Below, in pieces: positions 34,187 through 42,711 of a stretch of 64,000 nucleotides of DNA. Position 1 is the first letter of the stretch. The number at the start of each line of letters is the position of its first letter. The DNA lies in contig JBJTVH010000032.1 of NCBI GenBank assembly GCA_046081125.1, forward strand, positions 1-64,000. Direction: 5' to 3'. The DNA is from JBEIFW01 sp046081125. GTDB taxonomy: Bacteria > Actinomycetota > Acidimicrobiia > Acidimicrobiales > Ilumatobacteraceae. The notes under the pieces are model-generated. The model did not search any database and had not been told where the DNA came from. It was given only the letters and a program-made list of their open reading frames with translations. The translations under genes were made by a program, and so were the position numbers.

Positions 34187-34189
34187 GGT
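34184..34189 (+). promoter_or_regulatory. Putative -10 hexamer of the 101-residue protein gene
   Basis: TAAGGT overlaps the stop codon of the LLM gene and lies six bases before ATG 34196, so the downstream gene pair can be transcribed separately. Confidence 0.5.
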
Positions 34190-34195
34190 TCGAGG

Positions 34196-34501
34196 ATGCT
34201 TCTCAAGTCCGGCCAGCGCCTGCAGAGCACCGCGTGCGACACCCAGGTCATCGTGGTGCGAGCCCCCGTCACCGAGTTGGATCTCCGCTGCGGCGGCGCC
34301 GCGATGGCTCCCATCGGTGGCGAGGTCACCCGGTCCGAACTCGACCCCGGCCACGCCGGCGGCACCCTGATGGGCAAGCGCTACGGGCTCGACGAGTCCG
34401 GCCTGGAGATCCTGTGCACCAAGCCCGGGGCCGGGTCGCTGTCGATCGGTGCCGACGCGCTGCCCGAGAAGGGCGCCAAAGCCCTCCCGTCGTCGGACTG
34501 A
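34196..34501 (+). CDS. Conserved-type 101-residue protein paired with acyl-CoA dehydrogenase
   Basis: A small soluble protein without signal or membrane segment. LLKSGQRLQSTACDTQVIVVRAP at the N-terminus, followed by LDLRCGGAAM and GKRYGLDESGLEILCTKPG, suggests a compact beta-rich fold; three cysteines (14, 33 and 74) are spread along it. I know no assigned function. It ends four bases before the acyl-CoA dehydrogenase ATG and so is almost certainly co-translated with it. It might be an accessory or electron-transfer related protein, but this is a guess from context. Confidence 0.7.
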   Translation: MLLKSGQRLQSTACDTQVIVVRAPVTELDLRCGGAAMAPIGGEVTRSELDPGHAGGTLMGKRYGLDESGLEILCTKPGAGSLSIGADALPEKGAKALPSSD

Positions 34502-34505
34502 GGCG

Positions 34506-35723
34506 ATGACCGACCTCGCCGCCCCCGCGGCGCCGACGCTCGCCAGCGTCGACGCGGCGATCGACGCGCTGCTCGCCGCCGCCGATCCGGCCACCACCGA
34601 CGCCGTCACGTTCCGCGGGCTGCGGTACGACCACGGCTTGGCCTGGGTGTCGTTCCCGGTGGGCTTCGGCGGTCTCGGCGCAGCCCCGCAGCACCAGGCC
34701 CATGTCGAGCGGCGCCTGCGCGCCGCCGGCGCACCGCCGGCCGACCCGAGCCTGTTCTTCTTGAACCTGGCCGGCCCGACGATCGGCACGTGGGGCACCG
34801 ACGAGCAGAAGCAGCGGTTCCTGCGCCCGATGTACGCCGGCGCCGAGCGGTGGTGCCAGTTGTTCAGCGAGCCGGGGGCCGGCAGCGACTTCGCCGGGCT
34901 CGCCACCCGGGCCGTGCGCGACGGCGACGAGTGGGTCGTCAACGGCCAGAAGGTCTGGAACACCCTCGCCCACCTCGGCGACTGGGGGATGCTCGTCGCC
35001 CGGACCGACGCCGACCAGCCCAAGCACAAGGGGCTCACCTACTTCGCACTCGACATGCGCGCCGCCGGGGTCGACGTCCGGCCGTTGCGGCAGATGACCG
35101 GCGAGGCCGAGTTCAACGAGGTGTACCTCACCGACGTGCGAATCCCCGACAGCTGCCGGATCGGTGCCGTCGGCGAGGGCTGGCGGGTGTCGTTGACCAC
35201 CCTGATGAACGAGCGGGTGTCGATCGGTTCGGGCATGGGATCGATTCCCAAGCGGGGGTCCGGTCCGATCGCCGAGGCGGTGCGGGTGTGGCAGTCCCTC
35301 GACGAGCACGCCCGTACGCCTGCGGCCAAGGACCGGCTGCTGCAGGCGTGGATCCGGGCCGAGGTGTTGCGGCTCACCAACATCCGAGCCGGCTCGAACC
35401 GCCGCGCCGGCAACCCGGGCCCGGAGGGCTCGATCGCCAAGCTCGCCCTGTCGGAGATCAACAAGGCCATCTACGAACTCGCCGTCGACCTGCTCGGCGC
35501 AGCGGGCCAGGTCGAGTTCGACTACACGTTCCGCCGGTCCGACACCCTCGCCGGCGAGTCGTGGGGCGATGCCCGCCACGGGTTCCTGCGGGTGCGGGCC
35601 AACTCGATCGAGGGTGGCACGAGCGAGATCCTGCGCAACATCCTCGGCGAGCAGGTGCTCGGCCTGCCCGGCGAGCCGCGCGTCGACAAGGACCTCCCCT
35701 GGTCGAAGGTGCCACGGAACTGA
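34506..35723 (+). CDS. Acyl-CoA dehydrogenase
   Basis: A 405-residue FAD enzyme that introduces a double bond into acyl-CoA. CQLFSEPGAGSDFAGLATRA contains the flavin-binding Ser/Gly stretch, VNGQKVWNTLAHLGDWGM the WN segment of the adenine site, and RANSIEGGTSEILRNILGE the C-terminal family motif. The start at ATG 34506 overlaps nothing and follows the 101-residue gene by four bases. The N-terminal helical domain is somewhat short, beginning after a low-complexity Ala-rich leader. Chain-length or branched-chain specificity cannot be read. Confidence 0.92.
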   Translation: MTDLAAPAAPTLASVDAAIDALLAAADPATTDAVTFRGLRYDHGLAWVSFPVGFGGLGAAPQHQAHVERRLRAAGAPPADPSLFFLNLAGPTIGTWGTDEQKQRFLRPMYAGAERWCQLFSEPGAGSDFAGLATRAVRDGDEWVVNGQKVWNTLAHLGDWGMLVARTDADQPKHKGLTYFALDMRAAGVDVRPLRQMTGEAEFNEVYLTDVRIPDSCRIGAVGEGWRVSLTTLMNERVSIGSGMGSIPKRGSGPIAEAVRVWQSLDEHARTPAAKDRLLQAWIRAEVLRLTNIRAGSNRRAGNPGPEGSIAKLALSEINKAIYELAVDLLGAAGQVEFDYTFRRSDTLAGESWGDARHGFLRVRANSIEGGTSEILRNILGEQVLGLPGEPRVDKDLPWSKVPRN

Positions 35724-35727
35724 CCCG

Positions 35728-37176
35728 GTGCTGCGCCGCTGCGTCCTGACCGCCGCCGCCGCCGTGCCCGGGTTCGCCCAGGCGTTGCGGCGGCGGTGGA
35801 TCGTCGCGACGCTCCTCGCCGTGCCGAACCTGGGCGGTGTGGCGCTCCTCGGCTGGTGGGTGGGCCGGGCCGGGGCGCTCGGCACCGCGCTCGACCCGGT
35901 GCTGCTTCGCCGCGCGGCCGTCGTGGTCGTCCTGCTCGGCGCGCTCGCCGCCGTGTCGATGTTCGACACGGCGCGCGACCTGTGGTCGTCGAACGCCGTG
36001 CGGGCCGTCGCAGTGCTGCCGCTGCTCGTGAGCGGCACGGGGTCGTGGATCGCGTTCGACCACGCAGCGGCCATCGACGCCGTGTTCACCGGTGACGCCG
36101 TGGCGGCCGAGCCGAGCGCCGAGGCCGCCGCCGACGGCGCCGCCCCGGCACCGACCGATGCCCTGCCGACCACGAGGGTACCGGCGGTCGGAACCTCGAC
36201 GTCGACGGCGCCGACCACGACCGTGCCCCCACGCCCGCCTCGATGGAACGTGCTGCTCATCGGCGGCGACGGGGAGAAGGGCCGATCGGGGGTCCGCACC
36301 GATGCGCTGGTCGTCGTGTCGGTCGGGCGCACCACCGGTGACGTCGCCCTGGTGTCGATCCCGCGGAACCTCCGCAACCTGCCGCTCCCGCTCGGCTCGC
36401 CCCTGCGGGCGAAGCACCCCGACGGCTGGCCGGATCTCGCGAACACGCTCTACAACCACGTGCTGTCGACCCCGGCCGATGGCGACGGCACGCCCCAGGC
36501 GGCCGAGCGCTCCCTGGCCGGCGCCGTCGCCGAGGCCCTCGGGATCCGGATCGACAACTACGTCAAGGTCGACATGGTCGGGTTCATCCGCTTGATCGAC
36601 GTGCTGGGCGGTGTCGATCTCACGATCGCCCGGGCGGTCCCCGGGCCCGGGCCGATCTTCGGCGCGGCCCGTGAGGCACAGGACTACTACGGACCCGGCC
36701 GGGTGCACCTCGACGGCACCGACGCGCTCTATTACAGCCGGTCGCGCGAGGCCGACAGCGACTACGCGCGCATGGGTCGCCAGCGGTGCCTACTCGCCGC
36801 AGCGGCCCGGCAGGTGTCGCCGGCCCGGCTGCTCACCAAGTACCGCGAGCTCGTCGCCGTGATGGAGCAGACGGTCCGCTCGGACCTCTCGCCGGCGCAA
36901 GCCCGGGACCTCGTCGACCTGTTCGACTCGATCGACACCGAAGCCATCCGCAGCCTCGGTCTCGTCCCGCCGTTCGTCGACACGACGAACCCGGACTACC
37001 CGTCGCTGCGCCGGCTCGTGCGCCAAGCCATCGAAGCCTCGACGACCGTGCCCGGCCCGACCACCGTGCCCGGACCGACCACCGTGCCCGGACCGACCTC
37101 GACGGCCGCTCCCACGACGACGACCGCTCCCACGACGACGGCGGTGGCGGTGCTGACGGAGGCGTCGAGCTGTTGA
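35728..37176 (+). CDS. LytR-CpsA-Psr (LCP) family membrane protein
   Basis: LCP proteins attach wall polymers such as arabinogalactan or teichoic acids to peptidoglycan. This 482-residue protein has hydrophobic helices at about 22-45, 55-75 and 90-110, a Pro/Thr-rich linker to about 170, then the extracellular LCP domain with TDALVVVSVGRTTGDVALVSI (RNLRN follows), VDMVGFIRLIDVLGGVDL, DALYYSRSREADSDYARM. The arginines in these blocks bind the polyprenyl-pyrophosphate. The tail has three 18-base repeats encoding TVPGPT. GTG 35728 follows the dehydrogenase stop by four bases. Its stop overlaps the TTG start of the next gene. Confidence 0.88.
   Translation: MLRRCVLTAAAAVPGFAQALRRRWIVATLLAVPNLGGVALLGWWVGRAGALGTALDPVLLRRAAVVVVLLGALAAVSMFDTARDLWSSNAVRAVAVLPLLVSGTGSWIAFDHAAAIDAVFTGDAVAAEPSAEAAADGAAPAPTDALPTTRVPAVGTSTSTAPTTTVPPRPPRWNVLLIGGDGEKGRSGVRTDALVVVSVGRTTGDVALVSIPRNLRNLPLPLGSPLRAKHPDGWPDLANTLYNHVLSTPADGDGTPQAAERSLAGAVAEALGIRIDNYVKVDMVGFIRLIDVLGGVDLTIARAVPGPGPIFGAAREAQDYYGPGRVHLDGTDALYYSRSREADSDYARMGRQRCLLAAAARQVSPARLLTKYRELVAVMEQTVRSDLSPAQARDLVDLFDSIDTEAIRSLGLVPPFVDTTNPDYPSLRRLVRQAIEASTTVPGPTTVPGPTTVPGPTSTAAPTTTTAPTTTAVAVLTEASSC
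37045..37098 (+). repeat. Three 18-bp coding repeats in the LCP tail
   Basis: ACCGTGCCCGGACCGACC and one-base variants are repeated three times head to tail and encode TVPGPT, part of a wall-linker-like tail. Confidence 0.85.
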
Positions 37177-37859
37177 GTACGCCGGCGCGCCGCTTCGTGG
37201 AGCTCACCGATCCGGACGGGCGCACCCGCTGGCGGCTCGACGCGGGGTTTCTCACGTCGAACTGGACCTGCCTGTGGGGGCGCGGCTGCCAGGGGATCCA
37301 CGACGAGCGGCGACCCGAGCTCGCCGACGGGTGCTGTTCGTCGGGCGTTGTGCTCACCGGGGACGACGAGGCGCGCAACATCGCCGCTCTCGCCGACACG
37401 ATCCCGTCCGAACGTTTCCAGCACAAGGGGTCCGTTACGACCGTGGTCGGCCGGCACGGTCCGGCCGGGCGGTGGGCGACGGCCGTGGTCGACGGCGCGT
37501 GCGTGTTCCTGAACCGGCCCGGGTTTGCCGGCGGCGCCGGGTGCGCGCTGCACCTCGCGGCGGTCGACGAGGACGACGATCCGGTCCACTGGAAGCCGCA
37601 GACCTGCTCGCGCCTGCCGATCCGAGCCGAGGAACGCACCAGCGAGGACGGTGCGACCGAGATCACCGTCCGAGCCTGGCAACGGCACGACTGGGGTCCG
37701 GGTGGGGCGACGATGGCGTGGTGGTGCACCGAGGCACCCGAGGCCTACGTCGGCGACGGACCGGTCGTGGTGCGCCTCGAATCCGAACTGCGCGACCTGC
37801 TCGGCGACGCCGTCTACGACGCCGCCTGCGCCCACCTGCAGCCGGGTGCTCGGACCTAG
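37173..37859 (+). CDS. Cys-rich protein of unknown function, coupled to LCP gene
   Basis: A 228-residue protein that I read from a TTG at 37173, overlapping the LCP stop as TTGA. It has many cysteines: WTCLWGRGCQG, GCCSSGVV, GACVFL, GCALHL, QTCSRLP, WWCTEAP and DAACAH. This pattern resembles metal-chelating YkgJ/DUF3109-like proteins, with several pairs suited to an iron or zinc cluster. There is no signal peptide. The unusual TTG start is supported by the overlap and by the absence of a Met or GTG before the conserved-looking FVELTDPDG. It converges on the amidohydrolase gene, sharing a CTAG palindrome between stops. Confidence 0.75.
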   Translation: MSTPARRFVELTDPDGRTRWRLDAGFLTSNWTCLWGRGCQGIHDERRPELADGCCSSGVVLTGDDEARNIAALADTIPSERFQHKGSVTTVVGRHGPAGRWATAVVDGACVFLNRPGFAGGAGCALHLAAVDEDDDPVHWKPQTCSRLPIRAEERTSEDGATEITVRAWQRHDWGPGGATMAWWCTEAPEAYVGDGPVVVRLESELRDLLGDAVYDAACAHLQPGART

Positions 37860-38989
37860 ACGTCGAGCCCGTACAGCGCAGCGGCATTGCCGTGGACGAT
37901 GCGCTCGAACACATCGGGGGCGAGGTGCCCGGCCTGGGTGGCGAGCACCTCCTGTGAGCGTGGCCACGTCGAGTCCGAATGCGGGAAGTCGTTGGCCCAC
38001 AGCAGGCGGTCGGCGTTCATCAGGTGCACCGTCTGGAACGCCACCCGGTCGTCCTGGAAGGTGAGGTACACCTGGTCGAGCACGTACTCGCTCGGCATCT
38101 TCGACAACGACTGCACCGTCAACCAGTTGCGGTGCCGGGCGTAGGCGTGGTCCATCCGGTACAGGTAGTGCGGCAGCCAGCCGGCGTCGGCCTCGACGCA
38201 CACCACCCGCAGGTCCGGGTGCCGATCGAAGACACCGCCGTAGGTCAGCACCCCGATGATGTCCTGGTTGCCACGGATGATGCCGAGGAAGCTGTTGAGC
38301 TTCGGCCCGCGGAACCCGGCACCGCCGACCGACTGCCCCGCCGTGAGGATGTGGAAGCTCGGTGGGAGGCGAAGCTCGACCAGCGCGTCCCAGACTTCGT
38401 CCCAGCGCGGGTCGTCGAAATCCGCCTCGCCGGGGAAGCCGGGCAGCATCACCCCGCGCAGCCCGAGGGCTCGGATGGCCTCGAGGTCCGCAATGGTCTC
38501 GGCCGGTGAGCGCATCGCCGTCTGCCCCAAGCCGATGAGACGCTCCGGCGCCGCAGCGCAATAGCCCGCTATCCAGCGGTTGTACGCCCGGAAGCATGCG
38601 TGCTTGTAGTCGAGGTCGGGATGGTTGCACAGGAGCATCCCCGTCGACGGGTAGATCACTTCGGCCGACACCCCGTCGCGATCCTGATCGGCCAGGCGCA
38701 CCTCGGGGTCCCAGCCGCCGCGGTGCAGGTCCTCGAACGCCGTGCCCGCCTGCAGCGACAACGCGTCCCACGCCACCCCGGCCCCGGCGATGATCGGGTA
38801 CGGGACCCGTGACTCCTGCGGCGATCCGGGATCGATGATCATCGTGGCGCCCATGTGCTCGTCGTGGACGAGCACCGGCGCGCGGTCCCGGTACGCCGCG
38901 TCGATGTGGTCCCGGTAGGTGCCCGCCGGTTCCATCACGTGCGAATCCGCCGAGATGACACGGACGGCGACCGCCCCCGAGGTTCCCAT
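37856..38989 (-). CDS. Amidohydrolase family 2 protein (ACMSD-like fold)
   Basis: A TIM-barrel metal hydrolase or decarboxylase of 377 residues. ISADSHVMEPAGTYRDHID is the typical beginning of the amidohydrolase_2 branch, with a DSH motif instead of the HxH of classical members. ALGLRGVMLPGFPG, VEADAGWLPHYLYRMDH and RLLWANDFPHSDSTWP carry the later metal and catalytic His/Asp residues. It may hydrolyse or decarboxylate an aromatic or cyclic acid. It is preceded by the leaderless hexamer TAGGGT six bases before ATG 38989. No pathway partner is adjacent. Confidence 0.87.
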   Translation of the reverse strand: MGTSGAVAVRVISADSHVMEPAGTYRDHIDAAYRDRAPVLVHDEHMGATMIIDPGSPQESRVPYPIIAGAGVAWDALSLQAGTAFEDLHRGGWDPEVRLADQDRDGVSAEVIYPSTGMLLCNHPDLDYKHACFRAYNRWIAGYCAAAPERLIGLGQTAMRSPAETIADLEAIRALGLRGVMLPGFPGEADFDDPRWDEVWDALVELRLPPSFHILTAGQSVGGAGFRGPKLNSFLGIIRGNQDIIGVLTYGGVFDRHPDLRVVCVEADAGWLPHYLYRMDHAYARHRNWLTVQSLSKMPSEYVLDQVYLTFQDDRVAFQTVHLMNADRLLWANDFPHSDSTWPRSQEVLATQAGHLAPDVFERIVHGNAAALYGLDV

Positions 38990-38995
38990 GCCGGC

Positions 38996-39001
38996 ACCCT
39001 A
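38996..39001 (-). promoter_or_regulatory. Putative -10 hexamer of the amidohydrolase gene (leaderless)
   Basis: TAGGGT on the minus strand, six bases before ATG 38989. Confidence 0.5.
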
Positions 39002-39051
39002 ACCGCCCGGTCCGCCCGGTCCGGCCGGTCCGACGCGTGCGGCGATCCGGG

Positions 39052-40371
39052 TCAGCGGGCCAGCAGTTGCGCGGCGAGGCGCTCGAGGCCGGCCACCCGG
39101 CTCGCCTTTACGAGCACGGCGTCGGCCGAACCGAGCGCACCGATCGCGTCGAGCGCCGCGGCCGCGTCGGCCACGGGCGCGATGCCATACCACGGGGTGC
39201 CGACCGCGACGACCGTGATGCCGTGCTCGGACGCCCAGGCCCCCAACTCGGCGTGTTGCGCCGGGCCGTCGGGTCCGAGTTCGGCCATCACGCCGAGCAC
39301 CGCCACCCGCCGGCCCGTCACCGGCAGCGCAGCGAGCGCGTCGAGCGCGGCCCGCATCGAGGTCGGATTGGCGTTGTAGGCGTCGTTGACGACCACGGCG
39401 CCGCCCAGGGAGCGACCGAGTTCCATCCGCCACGGTGACAGCTGCGCCTGCTCGAGACCGGCGACGGCCGCCTCGAGCGGCACCCCGGCCGCCAACGCCG
39501 CTGCGGCGGCCGCGGCGGCATTGGCCGCCATGTGCCGCCCGGACTGCCCGAGCCGGACCGCCGCTCGGCCCCACGGGGTCGCCAGCTCGAACGAGGGCCG
39601 GGCCAACTCGTCGAGCACCACCCGGGTGGCGCGCACGTCGCCGGCCTCGATGCCGAAGCCGAGCACCCGCGCCGCCGTGCGCGCTGCGAGCCCGATGCAC
39701 CGGTGGTCGTCCGCATTCAGTACGGCCGTCCCCGATGCCGGCAACGCCCCGGGCAGCTCGCCTTTGGCCTGGGCGACACCCTCGATCGAGCCGACGAGCT
39801 CCACGTGGGCGTAGCCGATCACGGTGACGATCCCGATGGTCGGCCGCCCCACCCGGCACAGCCGTGCGATCTCCCCGAACCCCCGCATCCCCATCTCGAG
39901 CACGGCGGCCTGCGTGCCGTCGGCAGCGTTGACGAGCGTGTGCGGCAGACCCAGGTCGTTGTTGAAGCTCTTCTCGCTGGCCGCCGTGCGGTACCGCCCG
40001 CCGAGCGCGGCGGCGGTCAGGTCCTTCACCGAGGTCTTGCCCACCGACCCGGTCACACCGACGACGAGTTCCCCGAGCCGGTCGCGCGCCGCAGCCCCGA
40101 GCGCCGTGAACGCAGCGGCCGTGTCGGCGACCTCCACCGCCGTGGCCGCCGCTGCACCGGCGATCGGACCCTGCGCCGTGAGGTACACCGCAGCGCCGGC
40201 GGCGACCGCAGCGGGGACGAAACCGTGCCCGTTGCGCTCGGCCACGACCGGCACGAACAGTTGGCCCGGGCGCAGGCTGCGGGAGTCGAACGACGCCCCG
40301 TCGACGACCGCCGGCGGCCCGACGACACGTCCCCCGGTCGCGGCGGCGATCTCCTCGGCCGTGAAGCGCAT
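39052..40371 (-). CDS. murF: UDP-N-acetylmuramoyl-tripeptide--D-alanyl-D-alanine ligase
   Basis: Adds D-Ala-D-Ala to the UDP-MurNAc tripeptide with ATP, completing the peptidoglycan stem. The 439 residues have the N-terminal MurF domain (FTAEEIAAATGGRVVG, DSRSLRPGQLFVPV), the P-loop GVTGSVGKTS at 105-114, the block FNNDLGLPHTL and the C-terminal NDAYNANPTSMRAAL signature. ATG 40371 is the start; an upstream extension of 20 residues is in the divergent gap. It stands next to ddl on the opposite strand rather than inside a division and wall cluster. Confidence 0.95.
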   Translation of the reverse strand: MRFTAEEIAAATGGRVVGPPAVVDGASFDSRSLRPGQLFVPVVAERNGHGFVPAAVAAGAAVYLTAQGPIAGAAAATAVEVADTAAAFTALGAAARDRLGELVVGVTGSVGKTSVKDLTAAALGGRYRTAASEKSFNNDLGLPHTLVNAADGTQAAVLEMGMRGFGEIARLCRVGRPTIGIVTVIGYAHVELVGSIEGVAQAKGELPGALPASGTAVLNADDHRCIGLAARTAARVLGFGIEAGDVRATRVVLDELARPSFELATPWGRAAVRLGQSGRHMAANAAAAAAAALAAGVPLEAAVAGLEQAQLSPWRMELGRSLGGAVVVNDAYNANPTSMRAALDALAALPVTGRRVAVLGVMAELGPDGPAQHAELGAWASEHGITVVAVGTPWYGIAPVADAAAALDAIGALGSADAVLVKASRVAGLERLAAQLLAR

Positions 40372-40404
40372 GCACCATGCACCGTAGCCAGCGAGACACT
40401 TCGG

Positions 40405-40410
40405 TAACGT
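40405..40410 (+). promoter_or_regulatory. Putative -10 hexamer of ddl
   Basis: TAACGT, seven bases before ATG 40418 in the 46-base gap between the divergent murF and ddl starts. It supports ATG 40418 over an in-frame upstream codon. Confidence 0.5.
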
Positions 40411-40417
40411 GCTCGTC

Positions 40418-41479
40418 ATGTCGCCCCGCACCCGGCTGGTCGTGCTGTTCGGCGGGCGTTCCGCCGAGCACGACGTGTCCCGGGTGACGGCACGCCACGT
40501 GTGTGCCGCCGTCGATCCCGAACGCTACGAGGTGGTGCCCGTCGGCATCACCCGCAGCGGGCAGTGGGTGCTGGCCGAATCCGCCGCCAAGGCGCTGCTC
40601 GACGGCCCTGCGGCCCTCCCGGAGGCCTTCGATGCCGACGGACCGGCGATCGAACCCACCCCCGTGCTGGCAGCGGACGGGCCCACGGTCGTGTTGCCCC
40701 TGCTCCACGGCCCGCTCGGCGAGGACGGCACAGTGCAGGGCCTGCTCGAACTCGCCGACGTGCCCTACGTGGGCAGCGGGGTGCTGGCGAGCGCCGTGGC
40801 GATGGACAAGGCGATGGCCAAGCAGGTGCTCGCGGCCAACGGCTTCCCGCAGGCCCGCTGGCTGGCCTTCGAGGAGCACGAGATCGGCCCCGGCACCCCA
40901 GCCACGATCGTCGACGCGCTCGGGCTCCCGGTGTTCGTGAAGCCGGCCAACATGGGTTCCTCGGTCGGGGTGTCGAAGGCCCGCACCGTCGAGGCGGTGC
41001 GCGAGGCGCTCGCCGTCGCGCTTCGCTACGACGAGGTCGTCGTCGTCGAGGAGGCCGTGACCGGCCGCGAGATCGAGGTGGCGGTGCTCGGCAACGAAGC
41101 TCCCCGGGCCTCGGTCCCGGGCGAGATCGTGCCCGGCAACGAGTTCTACGACTACGACGACAAGTACGTCACCGACGGCGCCCGGCTGCTGATTCCCGCC
41201 CCGATGCCGGCGAGCGCAGCGGACGAAGTCCGCCGCCTGGCCGTCAGTGTCTTCCGGGCGTTGCGCTGCAGCGGGATGGCGCGCGTCGACTTCTTCTACG
41301 AGGAGGCCGGGCGCGGCTTGCTCGTGAACGAGGTGAACACCATCCCGGGGTTCACCCCGATCTCGATGTATCCCAAGCTCTGGGCCGCATCGGGGATGCC
41401 GTACCCGGCGCTCATCGACGAACTGGTCCGGCTCGCCGTCGAACGCCACCACCGCCGCCGCAGGACCACCGACCGGTAG
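40418..41479 (+). CDS. ddl: D-alanine--D-alanine ligase
   Basis: Joins two D-alanines with ATP to supply MurF. The ATP-grasp enzyme has 353 residues. GGRSAEHDVSRVTA near the N-terminus binds the first D-Ala, LPLLHGPLGEDGTVQGLLE follows, KPANMGSSVGVSK is an ATP loop, and the omega-loop reads EFYDYDDKYVTDGA; the tyrosine there is what D-Ala-D-Ala (not D-Ala-D-lactate) ligases have. NEVNTIPGFT is the metal-binding end. Its product feeds the adjacent divergent murF. The Tat-exported protein gene follows after nine bases. Confidence 0.95.
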   Translation: MSPRTRLVVLFGGRSAEHDVSRVTARHVCAAVDPERYEVVPVGITRSGQWVLAESAAKALLDGPAALPEAFDADGPAIEPTPVLAADGPTVVLPLLHGPLGEDGTVQGLLELADVPYVGSGVLASAVAMDKAMAKQVLAANGFPQARWLAFEEHEIGPGTPATIVDALGLPVFVKPANMGSSVGVSKARTVEAVREALAVALRYDEVVVVEEAVTGREIEVAVLGNEAPRASVPGEIVPGNEFYDYDDKYVTDGARLLIPAPMPASAADEVRRLAVSVFRALRCSGMARVDFFYEEAGRGLLVNEVNTIPGFTPISMYPKLWAASGMPYPALIDELVRLAVERHHRRRRTTDR

Positions 41480-41488
41480 GAGACCCCT

Positions 41489-42547
41489 ATGTCCGAACTA
41501 CACGACCGCATCGCGGCCCTCGAGGCCGAGCTCGCCGCCTTGAAAGCCGCCGTCGGGCCGGTCCCCACGGCGGCGATCGGCACGACGGGCGTAGCGACCG
41601 GTACCGACGCAACGGTGGTCGAGTTGCCTGCCGCGTCGAGCCGCCGGGCGTTGTTGCGCAACCTGGCCGTCGGGAGTGCGGCGGCAGCCGCCGCCGGCGT
41701 CGGGGTCGTCGCCGCCGCCGGTCCGGCCGCCGCAGCGAATGGCGGCAACTTCATCCTTGGCCAGGACAACGACGCCACGTCCACCACCAAGCTGCTCAAC
41801 CCCACCTCGGCAAGCCCGGGGGTCGGCGTCGGCCTGTTGGTGCAGAGCGGAACGTCGGCGCCCCCCGGCGGCAGCGACCTGTCCGCCGTCGGCGGCTGGG
41901 CGCTCAACGACGGTGGCGTCACCATCGGTGTCTACGGCCACAGCGCCCGCACCGGCGGCTCGGGCCTGCTCGGCCGGGGCACCGCCGGCTACGGCGCCAC
42001 CCTGCAGGGGAACATCGCCGCGCTGCGCCTGCAGTCCTCCGGCACCGTCGCCGAGGTCACCTCGATCAGCCACCAGGCGGGCGAGCTGATCATGACCAAC
42101 GAGGGCGACCTCTGGTACTGCCCGCAGGGACCGGGCACGCTGCGCAAGGTGGCCAGCGCCGGATCCGCGGGCCAGCTCCACCTGCTCGCCTCGCCGGTGC
42201 GGGTCTACGACTCGCGCACCGGGGATGGTCGCCTCAGCGCCAACGTCCGCACCGTCAGCCTGGCCACGGGCATCACCGGCACCCCGCCGACCCCGGCGGT
42301 CCCCGCGGGCGCCACCGGGGCGCTCATCAGCCTCACGATCGACGCCACCATCGGCGCGGGCTTCCTGGCGGTGTTCTCCAACGCGGTCAGCTGGCCGGGC
42401 ACGTCGAACATCAACTGGTTCGCCGCCGGCCAGACGCTCGCGGTCACCACGGTCAGCGCCGTCGACTCGAACGCCCGGGTGAAGATCCAAGCCGGCGGTG
42501 GCGGTGGCGCCCAGGTCATCGTGGACGTGCTGGGCTACTACCGGTAG
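41489..42547 (+). CDS. Tat-exported protein with coiled-coil leader and YDSR-type domain
   Basis: A 352-residue protein. Residues 1-22 form a short coiled coil (ELHDRIAALEAELAALKAA); about 30 residues later comes a Tat signal, SRRALLRNLA at 51-60 with twin Arg 52-53, an Ala-rich hydrophobic stretch and a likely cleavage near residue 84. The mature part has Gly-rich repeats, then a C-terminal domain (VRVYDSRTG, PAGATGALISLTI, SNINWFAAG, VIVDVLGYYR) of a beta type seen in many secreted actinobacterial proteins of unknown role. The 50-residue leader before the twin arginines is atypical. TAGGAG precedes ATG 41489. Confidence 0.8.
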   Translation: MSELHDRIAALEAELAALKAAVGPVPTAAIGTTGVATGTDATVVELPAASSRRALLRNLAVGSAAAAAAGVGVVAAAGPAAAANGGNFILGQDNDATSTTKLLNPTSASPGVGVGLLVQSGTSAPPGGSDLSAVGGWALNDGGVTIGVYGHSARTGGSGLLGRGTAGYGATLQGNIAALRLQSSGTVAEVTSISHQAGELIMTNEGDLWYCPQGPGTLRKVASAGSAGQLHLLASPVRVYDSRTGDGRLSANVRTVSLATGITGTPPTPAVPAGATGALISLTIDATIGAGFLAVFSNAVSWPGTSNINWFAAGQTLAVTTVSAVDSNARVKIQAGGGGGAQVIVDVLGYYR

Positions 42548-42711
42548 CCGGTCGAGCCCCCCGGCTATCCGCGAACCGGGGGCCGACCCGGGCTTGGCCG
42601 TCGGTTGCCGAACGCCGGTGAAGCCTGCCGAGATCCAGACGTAGTGGGGTGATGCGACGACCGGTTCCGGCCGAAGTGCCGCTCGAGAGTTCGCGGAGAA
42701 GGGATGCCGGC

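Noticed and set aside
32126..35038. Upstream part of a 1,392-codon minus-strand frame reaching into the alpha/beta hydrolase gene
   Set aside because: Only the 30860-32125 part has hydrolase motifs; the rest is antisense to, or out of frame with, the metallo-hydrolase, LLM and dehydrogenase genes.
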